Source: Rhodobacter sp. (GTDB taxonomy: Bacteria; Pseudomonadota; Alphaproteobacteria; Rhodobacterales; Rhodobacteraceae). Taken from it: a DNA stretch of 64,000 bases. Position 1 is the stretch's first letter. Each line of letters begins with the position of its first letter. The position numbers and the translations under genes were made by a program. The stretch lies in the NCBI GenBank assembly GCA_027484145.1, contig JAIXUH010000023.1, positions 60,214 through 124,213 of the forward strand, written 5' to 3'. This document shows, piece after piece, positions 22,360 through 29,715 of the stretch. The notes below the pieces were generated by a model that searched no databases, was not told where the DNA came from, and saw nothing but the letters and a program-made list of their open reading frames with translations.

Positions 22360-23282
22360 GCTTGCCTCCGCGACAGGTCAGGTTTGTTGAGGGCCGCCGA
22401 CAATGCCGCGCGCCAGCCGCCGCGCTCCGCCGCCGCAACCTGCATCAGCCGCCAGCCCAGAACGGCCAGAAACACCAGATGCCCGGCAAGGATCGAGATT
22501 TGCGGCGAGATCAGCGCACCAAGCGCTTGCACCACGCCCAGAACGATGCCACCGATCAGCGTGCCGCGCAGCGACCCGATGCCACCGATCACCACCGCCT
22601 CGAAGGCGAAGATCAGCATCATCGGCCCCGAAAATGGCGTGACCTGCGCCCGCATCGCCAGAAAAATCCCGGCAAGCCCCGCCAGCGCCACGGCAATCGC
22701 GGCGGCCCAGCGGTGCACCTTGCGCGGGTCGACGCCGCACAGGCTGGCCGCTTCGGCATCGGTCGAGGTGGCCCGCACGGCACGGCCAAAAGCAGTGCGC
22801 GTCAGCAAGAGGTGCAGCGCGCCCAGCACCAGCACGGCGGTGGCAAACATGTAGACCGGCAACTGGCCGACAAAGATGCCGCCGGGCAGTTCCCAACTGG
22901 CCCATGACAGATTGCCGATATGCGCGCCCAGCGACTTCGTGTCTGACCCAAAGGCCGCGAACATGCCGTTCTGCAGCGCAGCCCCCAGACCGATGGTGGT
23001 CAGGATCGGGATCAGAAAGCCGCCCGCCAAGGCCCGTTCAAAGATGAACCGCTGCATCAGCCAGCCTAGCGCTGCCATGCCCAGCAAGGTGAAAACGATG
23101 GCCAGCGGCACGCCAACGCCGGCACTTTGCACCAGCCAAAGCGACCCAAGCGCGCCGAGAACGGCCATATCGCCATGTGCAAGGTTGATGAACCGGACCA
23201 CGCCGAACATCAGCGACAGGCCCGCCGCCAGAACGGCGTAATAGCCGCCCAGCAGAATGCCTTGGATCAAACTGTCAAGCAT
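22356..23282 (-). CDS. Liv-type ABC transporter permease (LivH family)
   Basis: The 308-residue permease shows LivH signatures: GGYYAVLAAGLSLMFGVVRFINLAHGD near the N-terminus and GGIGSLRGTLIGGIVLG near the C-terminus. The ATG at 23282 overlaps the LivF-type ATPase gene by 8 bp, which decides the start over an upstream codon. It pairs with the LivM-type protein to form the membrane channel. Confidence 0.9.
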   Translation of the reverse strand: MLDSLIQGILLGGYYAVLAAGLSLMFGVVRFINLAHGDMAVLGALGSLWLVQSAGVGVPLAIVFTLLGMAALGWLMQRFIFERALAGGFLIPILTTIGLGAALQNGMFAAFGSDTKSLGAHIGNLSWASWELPGGIFVGQLPVYMFATAVLVLGALHLLLTRTAFGRAVRATSTDAEAASLCGVDPRKVHRWAAAIAVALAGLAGIFLAMRAQVTPFSGPMMLIFAFEAVVIGGIGSLRGTLIGGIVLGVVQALGALISPQISILAGHLVFLAVLGWRLMQVAAAERGGWRAALSAALNKPDLSRRQA

Positions 23283-24000
23283 GCTGCGGCTCCTCGGCCT
23301 TGTGGATGCCGAAATAGGCATCCGTGATTTGCTGACGGGTCAGCGTGTCTGGCGTGCCGTCCAGTTCCAATTCACCTTCGGCGATACAGATCAGGCGGCT
23401 GGCAAACCCCATGGCGCGGGTCAGGTCTTGCTCCACCACGATCAGGGTCACCTGCCCCTTCAACCCGGCGAGGGAGTCATAGAGCCCCTCAACTGCCGCA
23501 GGCGAAAGGCCCAGCGAAACCTCGTCCAGCAAGATGACAGACGGGTTGGCAATCAGCGCCCGGCCAATTGCCACCGCCTGCCGTTGCCCGCCCGAAAGCC
23601 CGCCCGCCAGCCTGCCTAGCAATGGCGTCAGTTGCGGGAACGCATCGCAGACCGTGGCCAGCGTCCAATCGCCCTTGCGGCCATTCTCGGCGGCAATCAT
23701 CAGGTTCTCGGCCACCGTCATGTCGCCGAACAAGCGCCGCCCCTCGGGCGACAGGGCGATGCCCGCATTGACGCGCGCATGCGCGGGCATCCGGGTCACC
23801 GGCGCGCCGTGTAGCAGAATGCCGCCTTCGGCCACCGGGTGCAGGCCCGCGATCATCCGCATCAGCGTGGTCTTGCCCGCGCCGTTCGCGCCGATCACGG
23901 CCAGAACCTCGTTCTTGGCGATGGTCAGGGAGATTCCCTTGACCGCCTGCAACTGTCCGTGCCGACCAACAAGGTCGGTCAATGTCAAGGCTGCGGTCAT
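23275..24000 (-). CDS. Liv-type ABC transporter ATPase (LivF family)
   Basis: The 241-residue ATPase has Walker A GANGAGKTT, signature LSGGQRQAVAIGRAL, and Walker B VILLDEVSLGL (LivF ATPases have LxEPSxGL; here the position after E is V). The start at 24000 overlaps the LivG-type stop by 4 bp (ATGA), which excludes a 49-residue extension. It powers import together with the LivG-type subunit. Confidence 0.9.
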   Translation of the reverse strand: MTAALTLTDLVGRHGQLQAVKGISLTIAKNEVLAVIGANGAGKTTLMRMIAGLHPVAEGGILLHGAPVTRMPAHARVNAGIALSPEGRRLFGDMTVAENLMIAAENGRKGDWTLATVCDAFPQLTPLLGRLAGGLSGGQRQAVAIGRALIANPSVILLDEVSLGLSPAAVEGLYDSLAGLKGQVTLIVVEQDLTRAMGFASRLICIAEGELELDGTPDTLTRQQITDAYFGIHKAEEPQHA

Positions 24001-24740
24001 TCCGGGCTGCTCCCCAAATAGGCGCGCTGCACTTCGGGGTGCGCCATCACATCGCGCGGGTCGCCCTGGGTCAGAACCCGCCCCTCGGCCATGCAGACCA
24101 GTCGCGTGACCACCCGCAGCAGCGCATGCAGGATATGCTCGATCCACACCACGGTCAGCCCGCCCGCCTGAAGGCTGCGGATCAGATCGACCAGCGCCAC
24201 CAGCTCCGCTTCGGTCAGCCCACCGCCGATTTCGTCCAGCAAGATCACGGTGGGGCCTGTGGCCAAGGCGCGCGCTACTTCCAGCCGCTTGCGGTCCAGC
24301 AGACCCAGCGCCGCCGCCGGACGATTTGCCAAAGCCAAAAGCCCGGTGCGGCGCAGAATGTCTGCCGCCGTTGCGGTGGCACTGGCCTGATCCATGCCCG
24401 CACCAGACCGGGCGGCCACATGGACGTTTTCAAACACCGTCATCCCCAGAAACGGGCGCGGCACCTGATGGGTGCGGGCCAGACCCAGACGGCAGCGTTC
24501 AGCGGCCGAAGTGCCCGAAAGATCGCGCCCGGCCAGTTGTATGGCCCCGGAACTGACCGGGAATGACCCGGCCAGCGCGCCGAAAAGCGTGGTCTTTCCG
24601 GCACCGTTCGGCCCGACAATGCCAACCGCCTCGCCCGGCATGACGTGGAAATCCACGTCGAACAGCACTTTCAGCGCGCCAAAGGATTTGTTCACCCCTT
24701 TGGCCCGCAGCATCGGCTCCGCCGTCATGGCTGGCATCAT
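23997..24740 (-). CDS. Liv-type ABC transporter ATPase (LivG family)
   Basis: A 247-residue ATPase with Walker A GPNGAGKTT, KRLEVARAL downstream of LLDRK in place of a classical LSGGQ (the signature reads LGLLDRKRLEVARAL), and Walker B VILLDEIGGGLTEAE. The C-terminal WIEHILHALLRV and EGRVLTQG segments are typical of LivG. ATGs at 24740, 24737 and 24728 are all possible starts; an AAAGGG site favours the first two. The unusual signature motif is worth noting but does not look like a frameshift. Confidence 0.88.
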   Translation of the reverse strand: MMPAMTAEPMLRAKGVNKSFGALKVLFDVDFHVMPGEAVGIVGPNGAGKTTLFGALAGSFPVSSGAIQLAGRDLSGTSAAERCRLGLARTHQVPRPFLGMTVFENVHVAARSGAGMDQASATATAADILRRTGLLALANRPAAALGLLDRKRLEVARALATGPTVILLDEIGGGLTEAELVALVDLIRSLQAGGLTVVWIEHILHALLRVVTRLVCMAEGRVLTQGDPRDVMAHPEVQRAYLGSSPE

Positions 24741-24811
24741 CACGCCCTTTGTTCCTTTTGTCGGGAAATAGAGGTGGGGCAGGCTTGGCACCCGCCCCGC
24801 GTTGGATCAGA

Positions 24812-26116
24812 TCAGCCAAAGGCCAGCGGCTTGAACTCGGAGGTCAGGTTGATGCCGGGGAAATCCGCGTTCGACACGAGGTCAAGCTGGAACTGGAACG
24901 GCCCTTCGCTGGCCTTGTTCCACTGCCCGCCTGCCAGACCGCTGACCGCGCAGTTGTGCATCGGGCCGGTTCCGAAATCGATGGTGCCAACAGCCGTTTC
25001 TGCCTTGAGCTTGGGCATTGCGGCTGCCATCGCTTCTTTGTCCTTCGGGCTGCCCGCCTGCACGGCCAGTGCCAAAGCGGCGTCAAACAACGAGGCCGAA
25101 GCGCCCAGTGCCTGCGCCCACTGCGCCCCCGTTGTGGTTTCATACCCGGCACCCAGTTCGGCATTGGTCTTGCCGGCGGCGGCCGAGGCGAAGGGGAACG
25201 CGGGGTGCCAATAGACGCCCGTGCACAGCCCCTGACCCAAGTCGCCCAGACCTTCCATCTCAGCCGCGAAAAGCCCAGCTTTGGCCATCTGCATGATCTT
25301 CAGCTGCTGGGCCAGACCCTGCTGCGCCGCCTGACGCCAGAACACCGGGAAATCCGGCGGGAAGGGGAAGCAGACCACGATCTCGACGCCTGCATCTTTG
25401 AAGGCGTTGATCTGGGTGCTGAAATCCTGGCTCATGTTCTCATAGGGGCCCGGATCAACAACTTCCCATCCGGCCTCGGCCAGCTTGGGCAAAAGCCCCG
25501 CGCGGATTGCGTTGCCATCCGCATCCGATGGAACCAGCGTGCCGACCTTTTTGTTGGTCTCAAGCAGCGACCACTGGCCGTTGTAAAGGTTCAGGAAGTT
25601 CGCCGAACCGAAGGAATAGTGGAAGGTCCACTTGAACGACTGTGCATCGGGCTTGCCGCCACGGCCAAAGTAAAAGGCCTCCCACGGGGCGACGGTCGAC
25701 AGGCACGGGGTGGCCCCGGCTTCACAGGCGTCTGATACCGGGTTGACGGTTTCGGGGGCCGAATGCGTCAGGATCAGGTCGGGCGCATCCGAGTTGATCA
25801 TATCGCGGGTGATCTGGCTGGCGCGGACCGGGTCTGACTGGGTGTCGGCGGTGATGATCTCGACCATCATCTTGGTGCCATTCACATCGATGCCACCGGC
25901 CAGATTGGCGCGGATGGTTTCGATCAGATAGCCATCCGCCGCGCCGAAAATGCCCAAGGGGCCGGATTGCGGGCCGATATAGCCGATCTTGAAAGTGGCG
26001 GCATCCTGACCAAAGGCGCGGGTGCCGATCAGTGGCGCAGCCAAGGCCGAACCTGCGATCAGGCGGTTGAATGCGCGGCGGCTGATGCCAGCGGCGGTCT
26101 GGTTCATCTGTGTCAT
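24812..26116 (-). CDS. Periplasmic substrate-binding protein of Liv-type importer, TAT signal
   Basis: The 434-residue protein starts MTQMNQTAAGISRRAFNRLI with a twin-arginine signal ending near AFGQDA. The mature part begins FKIGYIGPQSGPLGIFGAADGY, the standard opening of the LivK-like (peripla_BP_6) family. A GGGAGGA ribosome site lies 5 bases upstream of the start. It delivers ligand to the LivHMGF-type proteins encoded downstream. Ligand identity is not readable, but the outer-membrane channel and aryl alcohol/aldehyde dehydrogenase genes just upstream suggest a phenylpropanoid or aromatic acid. Confidence 0.88.
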   Translation of the reverse strand: MTQMNQTAAGISRRAFNRLIAGSALAAPLIGTRAFGQDAATFKIGYIGPQSGPLGIFGAADGYLIETIRANLAGGIDVNGTKMMVEIITADTQSDPVRASQITRDMINSDAPDLILTHSAPETVNPVSDACEAGATPCLSTVAPWEAFYFGRGGKPDAQSFKWTFHYSFGSANFLNLYNGQWSLLETNKKVGTLVPSDADGNAIRAGLLPKLAEAGWEVVDPGPYENMSQDFSTQINAFKDAGVEIVVCFPFPPDFPVFWRQAAQQGLAQQLKIMQMAKAGLFAAEMEGLGDLGQGLCTGVYWHPAFPFASAAAGKTNAELGAGYETTTGAQWAQALGASASLFDAALALAVQAGSPKDKEAMAAAMPKLKAETAVGTIDFGTGPMHNCAVSGLAGGQWNKASEGPFQFQLDLVSNADFPGINLTSEFKPLAFG

Positions 26117-26139
26117 GTAGTCCTCCCGTTGATACATTG

Positions 26140-26170
26140 AACAGCCCGCGTGTCGGACACGCAGGCTGTT
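26140..26170 (-). terminator. Strong intercistronic hairpin before the binding-protein gene
   Basis: AACAGCC plus GCGTGT (26140-26153) pairs with ACACGC plus GGCTGTT (26157-26170), 13 base pairs with one internal mismatch and a 3-base loop, between the outer-membrane channel gene and the binding-protein gene. It may stabilise mRNA ends or attenuate read-through. Confidence 0.5.
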
Positions 26171-26177
26171 GAAGACG

Positions 26178-27056
26178 TTAGAATTTTATGGGTGTGAAGA
26201 GGTTCACCTGCAGCTTTGTCCCACCTGCATCGTTGCGGGCGGAAACGTCGCGCATCAGGTTCACGTTCAGTTCGGTCGGGCCGAAGCGTTTGGAATACCC
26301 GATGCCGATGCTGGTCACCTTGGACCGGTTGCCGCCCGCAAACACGGCCCCATTCAGCGTGTCATCCTGCAATTGCTGACGGTGATAACCGACCAACCCG
26401 ACGCTTTGGTCGCCGCCGATGCCTTTCATTGCTGTCCAGTTGATCAGCAGTTCGTCTCCGGATTGGAAGCCGTTGGCGCTGTTCTTGGCGTAGCTGAAGT
26501 AATTGGCGTGGATCGACGCGTTCCAGCCATCCTTCAGATAGCTGAAGCCCACATCCACCCCGGTCGTCAGGACGTTGTTGCCAAGGTTGGCCTGACCCAG
26601 TCCCTTGTACTCACCTGTCGGCACCCCAAAGCTGAGGCCCGTTTGCACAAACACGCCCGGCGACAACATCCACGAGACGTTGATGGGCGAAATCGTGATG
26701 TCCCCGACACCCGAATTGCCGTTGCCCGCCACATCAAGGTCGATCAGCGGGATCAGCATCATCGCGCGATAGGTGCCGCCCAGAATTTCAGTGCCCGGCA
26801 CCCAGTGGAATTGCAGCGCCGTGGCTTTCACATCCAGTGACACCGGCAGCTTGTTGCCGCTGCCATCATGGATGTCGCCGGAAAAAACCTCGGTCCGGCT
26901 CGAGAAATACATGCCCGGCGGTGGGTTGGCCCCCACTGGCACCGCTGCGGTTGCCCCGCCCGGCATTGCGGCTGGCGTGCCGGGTTCGCGGGCAAAGGCG
27001 GTGCCCGCCAGCATGCACGCCAGCAGCGCCGACAGGCACAAGGGTTTCAAGTTCAT
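26178..27056 (-). CDS. Outer-membrane channel, phenol_MetA_deg family
   Basis: The 292-residue protein has a Sec signal (MNLKPLCLSALLACMLAGTA, cleavage near AFARE), alternating beta-barrel strands and a C-terminal phenylalanine (FTPIKF), the hallmark of outer-membrane barrels. It matches the MetA-pathway phenol degradation family (SphA/PhlX-like), found widely in aromatic catabolic operons and thought to admit hydrophobic aromatics. It lies between the alcohol dehydrogenase and the importer, so it probably supplies the outer-membrane step of uptake. Confidence 0.82.
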   Translation of the reverse strand: MNLKPLCLSALLACMLAGTAFAREPGTPAAMPGGATAAVPVGANPPPGMYFSSRTEVFSGDIHDGSGNKLPVSLDVKATALQFHWVPGTEILGGTYRAMMLIPLIDLDVAGNGNSGVGDITISPINVSWMLSPGVFVQTGLSFGVPTGEYKGLGQANLGNNVLTTGVDVGFSYLKDGWNASIHANYFSYAKNSANGFQSGDELLINWTAMKGIGGDQSVGLVGYHRQQLQDDTLNGAVFAGGNRSKVTSIGIGYSKRFGPTELNVNLMRDVSARNDAGGTKLQVNLFTPIKF

Positions 27057-27135
27057 TCCGTTTCCATCCCCGTTTAGTGTTTTTCAACCCTCGGGCGCCC
27101 GCCTCTGGGGGCGGTTGCGCGCAGAGGTGCTGGTC

Positions 27136-27903
27136 TCAGACGTAAAGCGCGTCGATTCCGCCATCGATCGGCAGGTTGATCCCCGCCACCCAGCGGGCGG
27201 CGTCCGAACACAGGAACAGGATCGGCGGGGCGATTTCGTCGGCAATGGCGGGCCGCTTGATGTTGGCTGCATCGGCCGCCACACGCTCTTCGCCCAGCAT
27301 CTGCACGAATTCGCCAAGGATTGGCGTGAACACCGGGCCCGGTGCGACCGAGTTCATGCGGATGTCGTTCTGCATGAACATTTCGTAGCCGCGCTTTTTG
27401 GTCCAGACGATCAGCGCTTCCTTAAAGAACTGATAGCAGGTCTCTTGCGGGACCGGGTTCTGCGCCAGCCACGCCGCCCCGTCGGCAAAGGTCTTGGTCG
27501 CGGCAAGTGCCTTGTGCGCGTCCAGCCGCTTGGGCCATTCGGCACCAAGGATCGACGAGATGTTGACCACCGCGCCGCCCTTGGCCAGCTTTGGCAGCAG
27601 GGCTTCGGTCAGGTGGCGCAGACCCAGATAATTGACCCGCGCCACCAGATCCTTGTCCGCCATCCCCGATACACCGGCACAATTGATCAAGGCATCGACA
27701 CGCTGGGGCAGGGCGGCAACGGCCGCATCGATCGAGGCGGTATCGCCCATGTCGATCTTGATGAAGCCGTCCACTGTAATCATCGGATCATTGCGATCCA
27801 GCCCGATCACATGGGCGCCCTGATACCGGGCAAGGCGGGCCGTTTCGGCCCCGATGCCCGAAGAGGCGCCGGTGATGACGATGGTTTTTCCCTGAAGTGT
27901 CAT
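27136..27903 (-). CDS. calA: Coniferyl-alcohol dehydrogenase-like SDR
   Basis: The 255-residue SDR has the NAD motif TGASSGIGAETARL, an aspartate in VIGLDRND that favours NAD, NCAGVSG, and a catalytic Ser in NISSILGAEW. The active-site Tyr-Lys pair reads CYQFFKEAL (YxxxK) and lies unusually far downstream, because of the insertion that the 3-alpha-hydroxysteroid/coniferyl-alcohol dehydrogenase subgroup carries. CalA oxidises coniferyl alcohol to the aldehyde. The gene follows an aldehyde dehydrogenase, making an alcohol-to-acid pair. The symbol rests on resemblance to CalA and not on proof. Confidence 0.75.
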   Translation of the reverse strand: MTLQGKTIVITGASSGIGAETARLARYQGAHVIGLDRNDPMITVDGFIKIDMGDTASIDAAVAALPQRVDALINCAGVSGMADKDLVARVNYLGLRHLTEALLPKLAKGGAVVNISSILGAEWPKRLDAHKALAATKTFADGAAWLAQNPVPQETCYQFFKEALIVWTKKRGYEMFMQNDIRMNSVAPGPVFTPILGEFVQMLGEERVAADAANIKRPAIADEIAPPILFLCSDAARWVAGINLPIDGGIDALYV

Positions 27904-27933
27904 GGCTGTCTTTCCGTGGTTTGGGCAAGCCGC

Positions 27934-27962
27934 CATCGCCCGCCCAAAAAGGGCGGCCGATG
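27934..27962 (-). terminator. Intercistronic hairpin between aldehyde dehydrogenase and SDR genes
   Basis: CCGCCC and GGGCGG close an AAAAA loop, and outer CATCG/CGATG arms extend the stem with a small internal bulge. It ends 28 bp before the aldehyde dehydrogenase stop is reached from the left and probably tunes mRNA processing in the operon. Confidence 0.4.
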
Positions 27963-27989
27963 ACAGGCAAAGGGTGAGAAGGCGTCAGA

Positions 27990-29462
27990 TCAGAACGGAT
28001 ACATCACGGCGTCGGGGCGCGAGGTGATCCAGACCCATTGGGTGAATTCCTCCCAGATGGCCGGGCCCGAGATGCGGCTGCCGTTGCCCGATTTGCCGCG
28101 CCCGCCAAAGGGGGCGTTGGGGCTGGCCATAACCGTCTGGTCGTTGATGTGCAGATGACCGACGCGCAGGCGCATGCCCAGCTTGCGGGCGCGGGTGGTG
28201 TCCTTGGCAATGATGCCTGCTGCCAGCCCGAACTCGGACATGTTTGCCAGTTCAATGGCATGGTCATCGTTGTCATAGGCCACGATCACGGCCACGGGGC
28301 CGAAGATTTCTTCCTCAAAGGCGCGCATGCCGGGTTTGACACCCGACAGCACCGTGGCCGGGAACATCCGCCCGGTCGGCGCGCCGCCCGCCAGCAGTTT
28401 GGCCCCCTTGGCGACGGCGTCATCGACAATCGCCTTGACCAGCGCCACTTGCCCGTCAGAAATCAGCGGACCCAGCGCGCATTGTTCGGTGGCCGGATTG
28501 CCCACAGGCAGACGCCCCGCCTTGGTGGCCAGTTCTGCCGCCAGCGCATCGGCCATGGCGGCGGGCGCAAGGATCAGACCGGTTGCCATGCAGATCTGGC
28601 CTTGATGCAGCCATGTGCCCCATGCCGCATTGGCCGCCGCCAGTGCAAGATCGGCGTCATCCTGAATGATCAGGGCATTCTTGCCGCCCAGTTCCAACTG
28701 CACCTTTTTCAGATTGCGGCCACACAGCTCGCCCACCTTGGCCCCCACACCGGGTGAGCCGGTAAAGGACACCATCGCGATATTGGGGTCTTGGCAAAGT
28801 GCCGTGCCCGCCTCGGCGCCGCCCGGAATGATGTGCAACAGGTCGCGGGGCAGCCCCGCCTCTTCGAAGATGCGGGCGATGATGATGCCACCCGAAATCG
28901 GGGTGCGCGGATCGGGTTTGTGCACAACGGCATTGCCAGTGGCCAGCGCTGCGGCAATGGCACGAACCGACAGGATCAGCGGAAAGTTGAAGGGCGAGAT
29001 CACGCCCACAACGCCATGCGCCACGCGGATCACCTCTTCGTCGCGGCCATCCAGCGATGTCACAACGCGGCGGGTTTCCTCCATCGCAGCAGCAGCAGCG
29101 GCCCTCAGAAAGCCCGCCGAATGCTCAATCTCGATGGCGGCCTTGGGATAGATCGACCCGGACTCGCGGATGATCCACGGGATCAGCTCTTCACCGTTGG
29201 CCTCAAGGATATCGGCCGTGGCGTTCAGGATACGGGCACGCTCGGCAGGGGCTGTCGCCTCCCACTGCGGCTGTGCGGCGGCGGCGGCGGCGGCGGCACG
29301 GGCCACGTCGGCCGTATTGCCATTTCCGACCGATCCGACCAACGAGCCGTCGGCGGGGGCCGTCACATCATAGGCGCCGCCTGCCGCATGGCCCCAACCG
29401 CTTGAGTAAATCCGTCCTGCCCAGGACTCCTGTGCCAGAAAAACAGGTGCCGATCCGTCCAT
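27990..29462 (-). CDS. Aryl aldehyde dehydrogenase (vanillin/coniferyl-aldehyde type)
   Basis: The 490-residue enzyme is a standard NAD(P) aldehyde dehydrogenase. It has the substrate-loop segment ISPFNFPLILSVRA, the cofactor glycine FTGSPGVGAKV, the general base in LELGGKN, the nucleophile Cys in GQICMAT and EIFGPVA. Its closest recognisable relatives are the benzaldehyde/vanillin dehydrogenases. With the CalA-like SDR it would turn coniferyl alcohol into ferulate, which the cou-type genes could take further. The ATG at 29462 has a GGGAG site at 7 bases; a start two codons upstream is less well placed. It is the first gene of the operon. Confidence 0.85.
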   Translation of the reverse strand: MDGSAPVFLAQESWAGRIYSSGWGHAAGGAYDVTAPADGSLVGSVGNGNTADVARAAAAAAAAQPQWEATAPAERARILNATADILEANGEELIPWIIRESGSIYPKAAIEIEHSAGFLRAAAAAAMEETRRVVTSLDGRDEEVIRVAHGVVGVISPFNFPLILSVRAIAAALATGNAVVHKPDPRTPISGGIIIARIFEEAGLPRDLLHIIPGGAEAGTALCQDPNIAMVSFTGSPGVGAKVGELCGRNLKKVQLELGGKNALIIQDDADLALAAANAAWGTWLHQGQICMATGLILAPAAMADALAAELATKAGRLPVGNPATEQCALGPLISDGQVALVKAIVDDAVAKGAKLLAGGAPTGRMFPATVLSGVKPGMRAFEEEIFGPVAVIVAYDNDDHAIELANMSEFGLAAGIIAKDTTRARKLGMRLRVGHLHINDQTVMASPNAPFGGRGKSGNGSRISGPAIWEEFTQWVWITSRPDAVMYPF

Positions 29463-29715
29463 GCTCATCTCCCTTTATGGCCGCCTTTGGCTGCCGCCCC
29501 ATCGCGCTTTGCGCAGGGGCAGCCCACCGCCGACGCTCCTCCCCGAACGCTGCATATACGGATGATGCCATGATCGGTTTGGCAATTAATAATTATCTGT
29601 TACCCGCATTTTTTGCTTATACATTGAATAATAATGAAAAATATGGAACACTTGCCGAAGATGGATTTTCATGAAATACATGAAATCACCCGAAAAATTG
29701 ATGAATTGGTGAAAC
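29463..29715. other. A/T-rich divergent promoter region
   Basis: This 253-bp gap separates the aldehyde dehydrogenase operon from the XylR-like regulator. It is much richer in A/T than its surroundings from 29575 on. It holds an 11-bp palindrome AATTAATAATT (29584-29594) and direct repeats CATGAAAT at 29670-29677 and 29679-29686. I found no convincing -24/-12 sigma-54 promoter on either strand. No gene is visible in it. Confidence 0.5.

Noticed and set aside
29463..29715. A sigma-54 promoter upstream of the aldehyde dehydrogenase
   Set aside because: The only TTGGCA-like element has no correctly spaced TTGC partner on either strand, which also fits the missing GAFTGA in the regulator.
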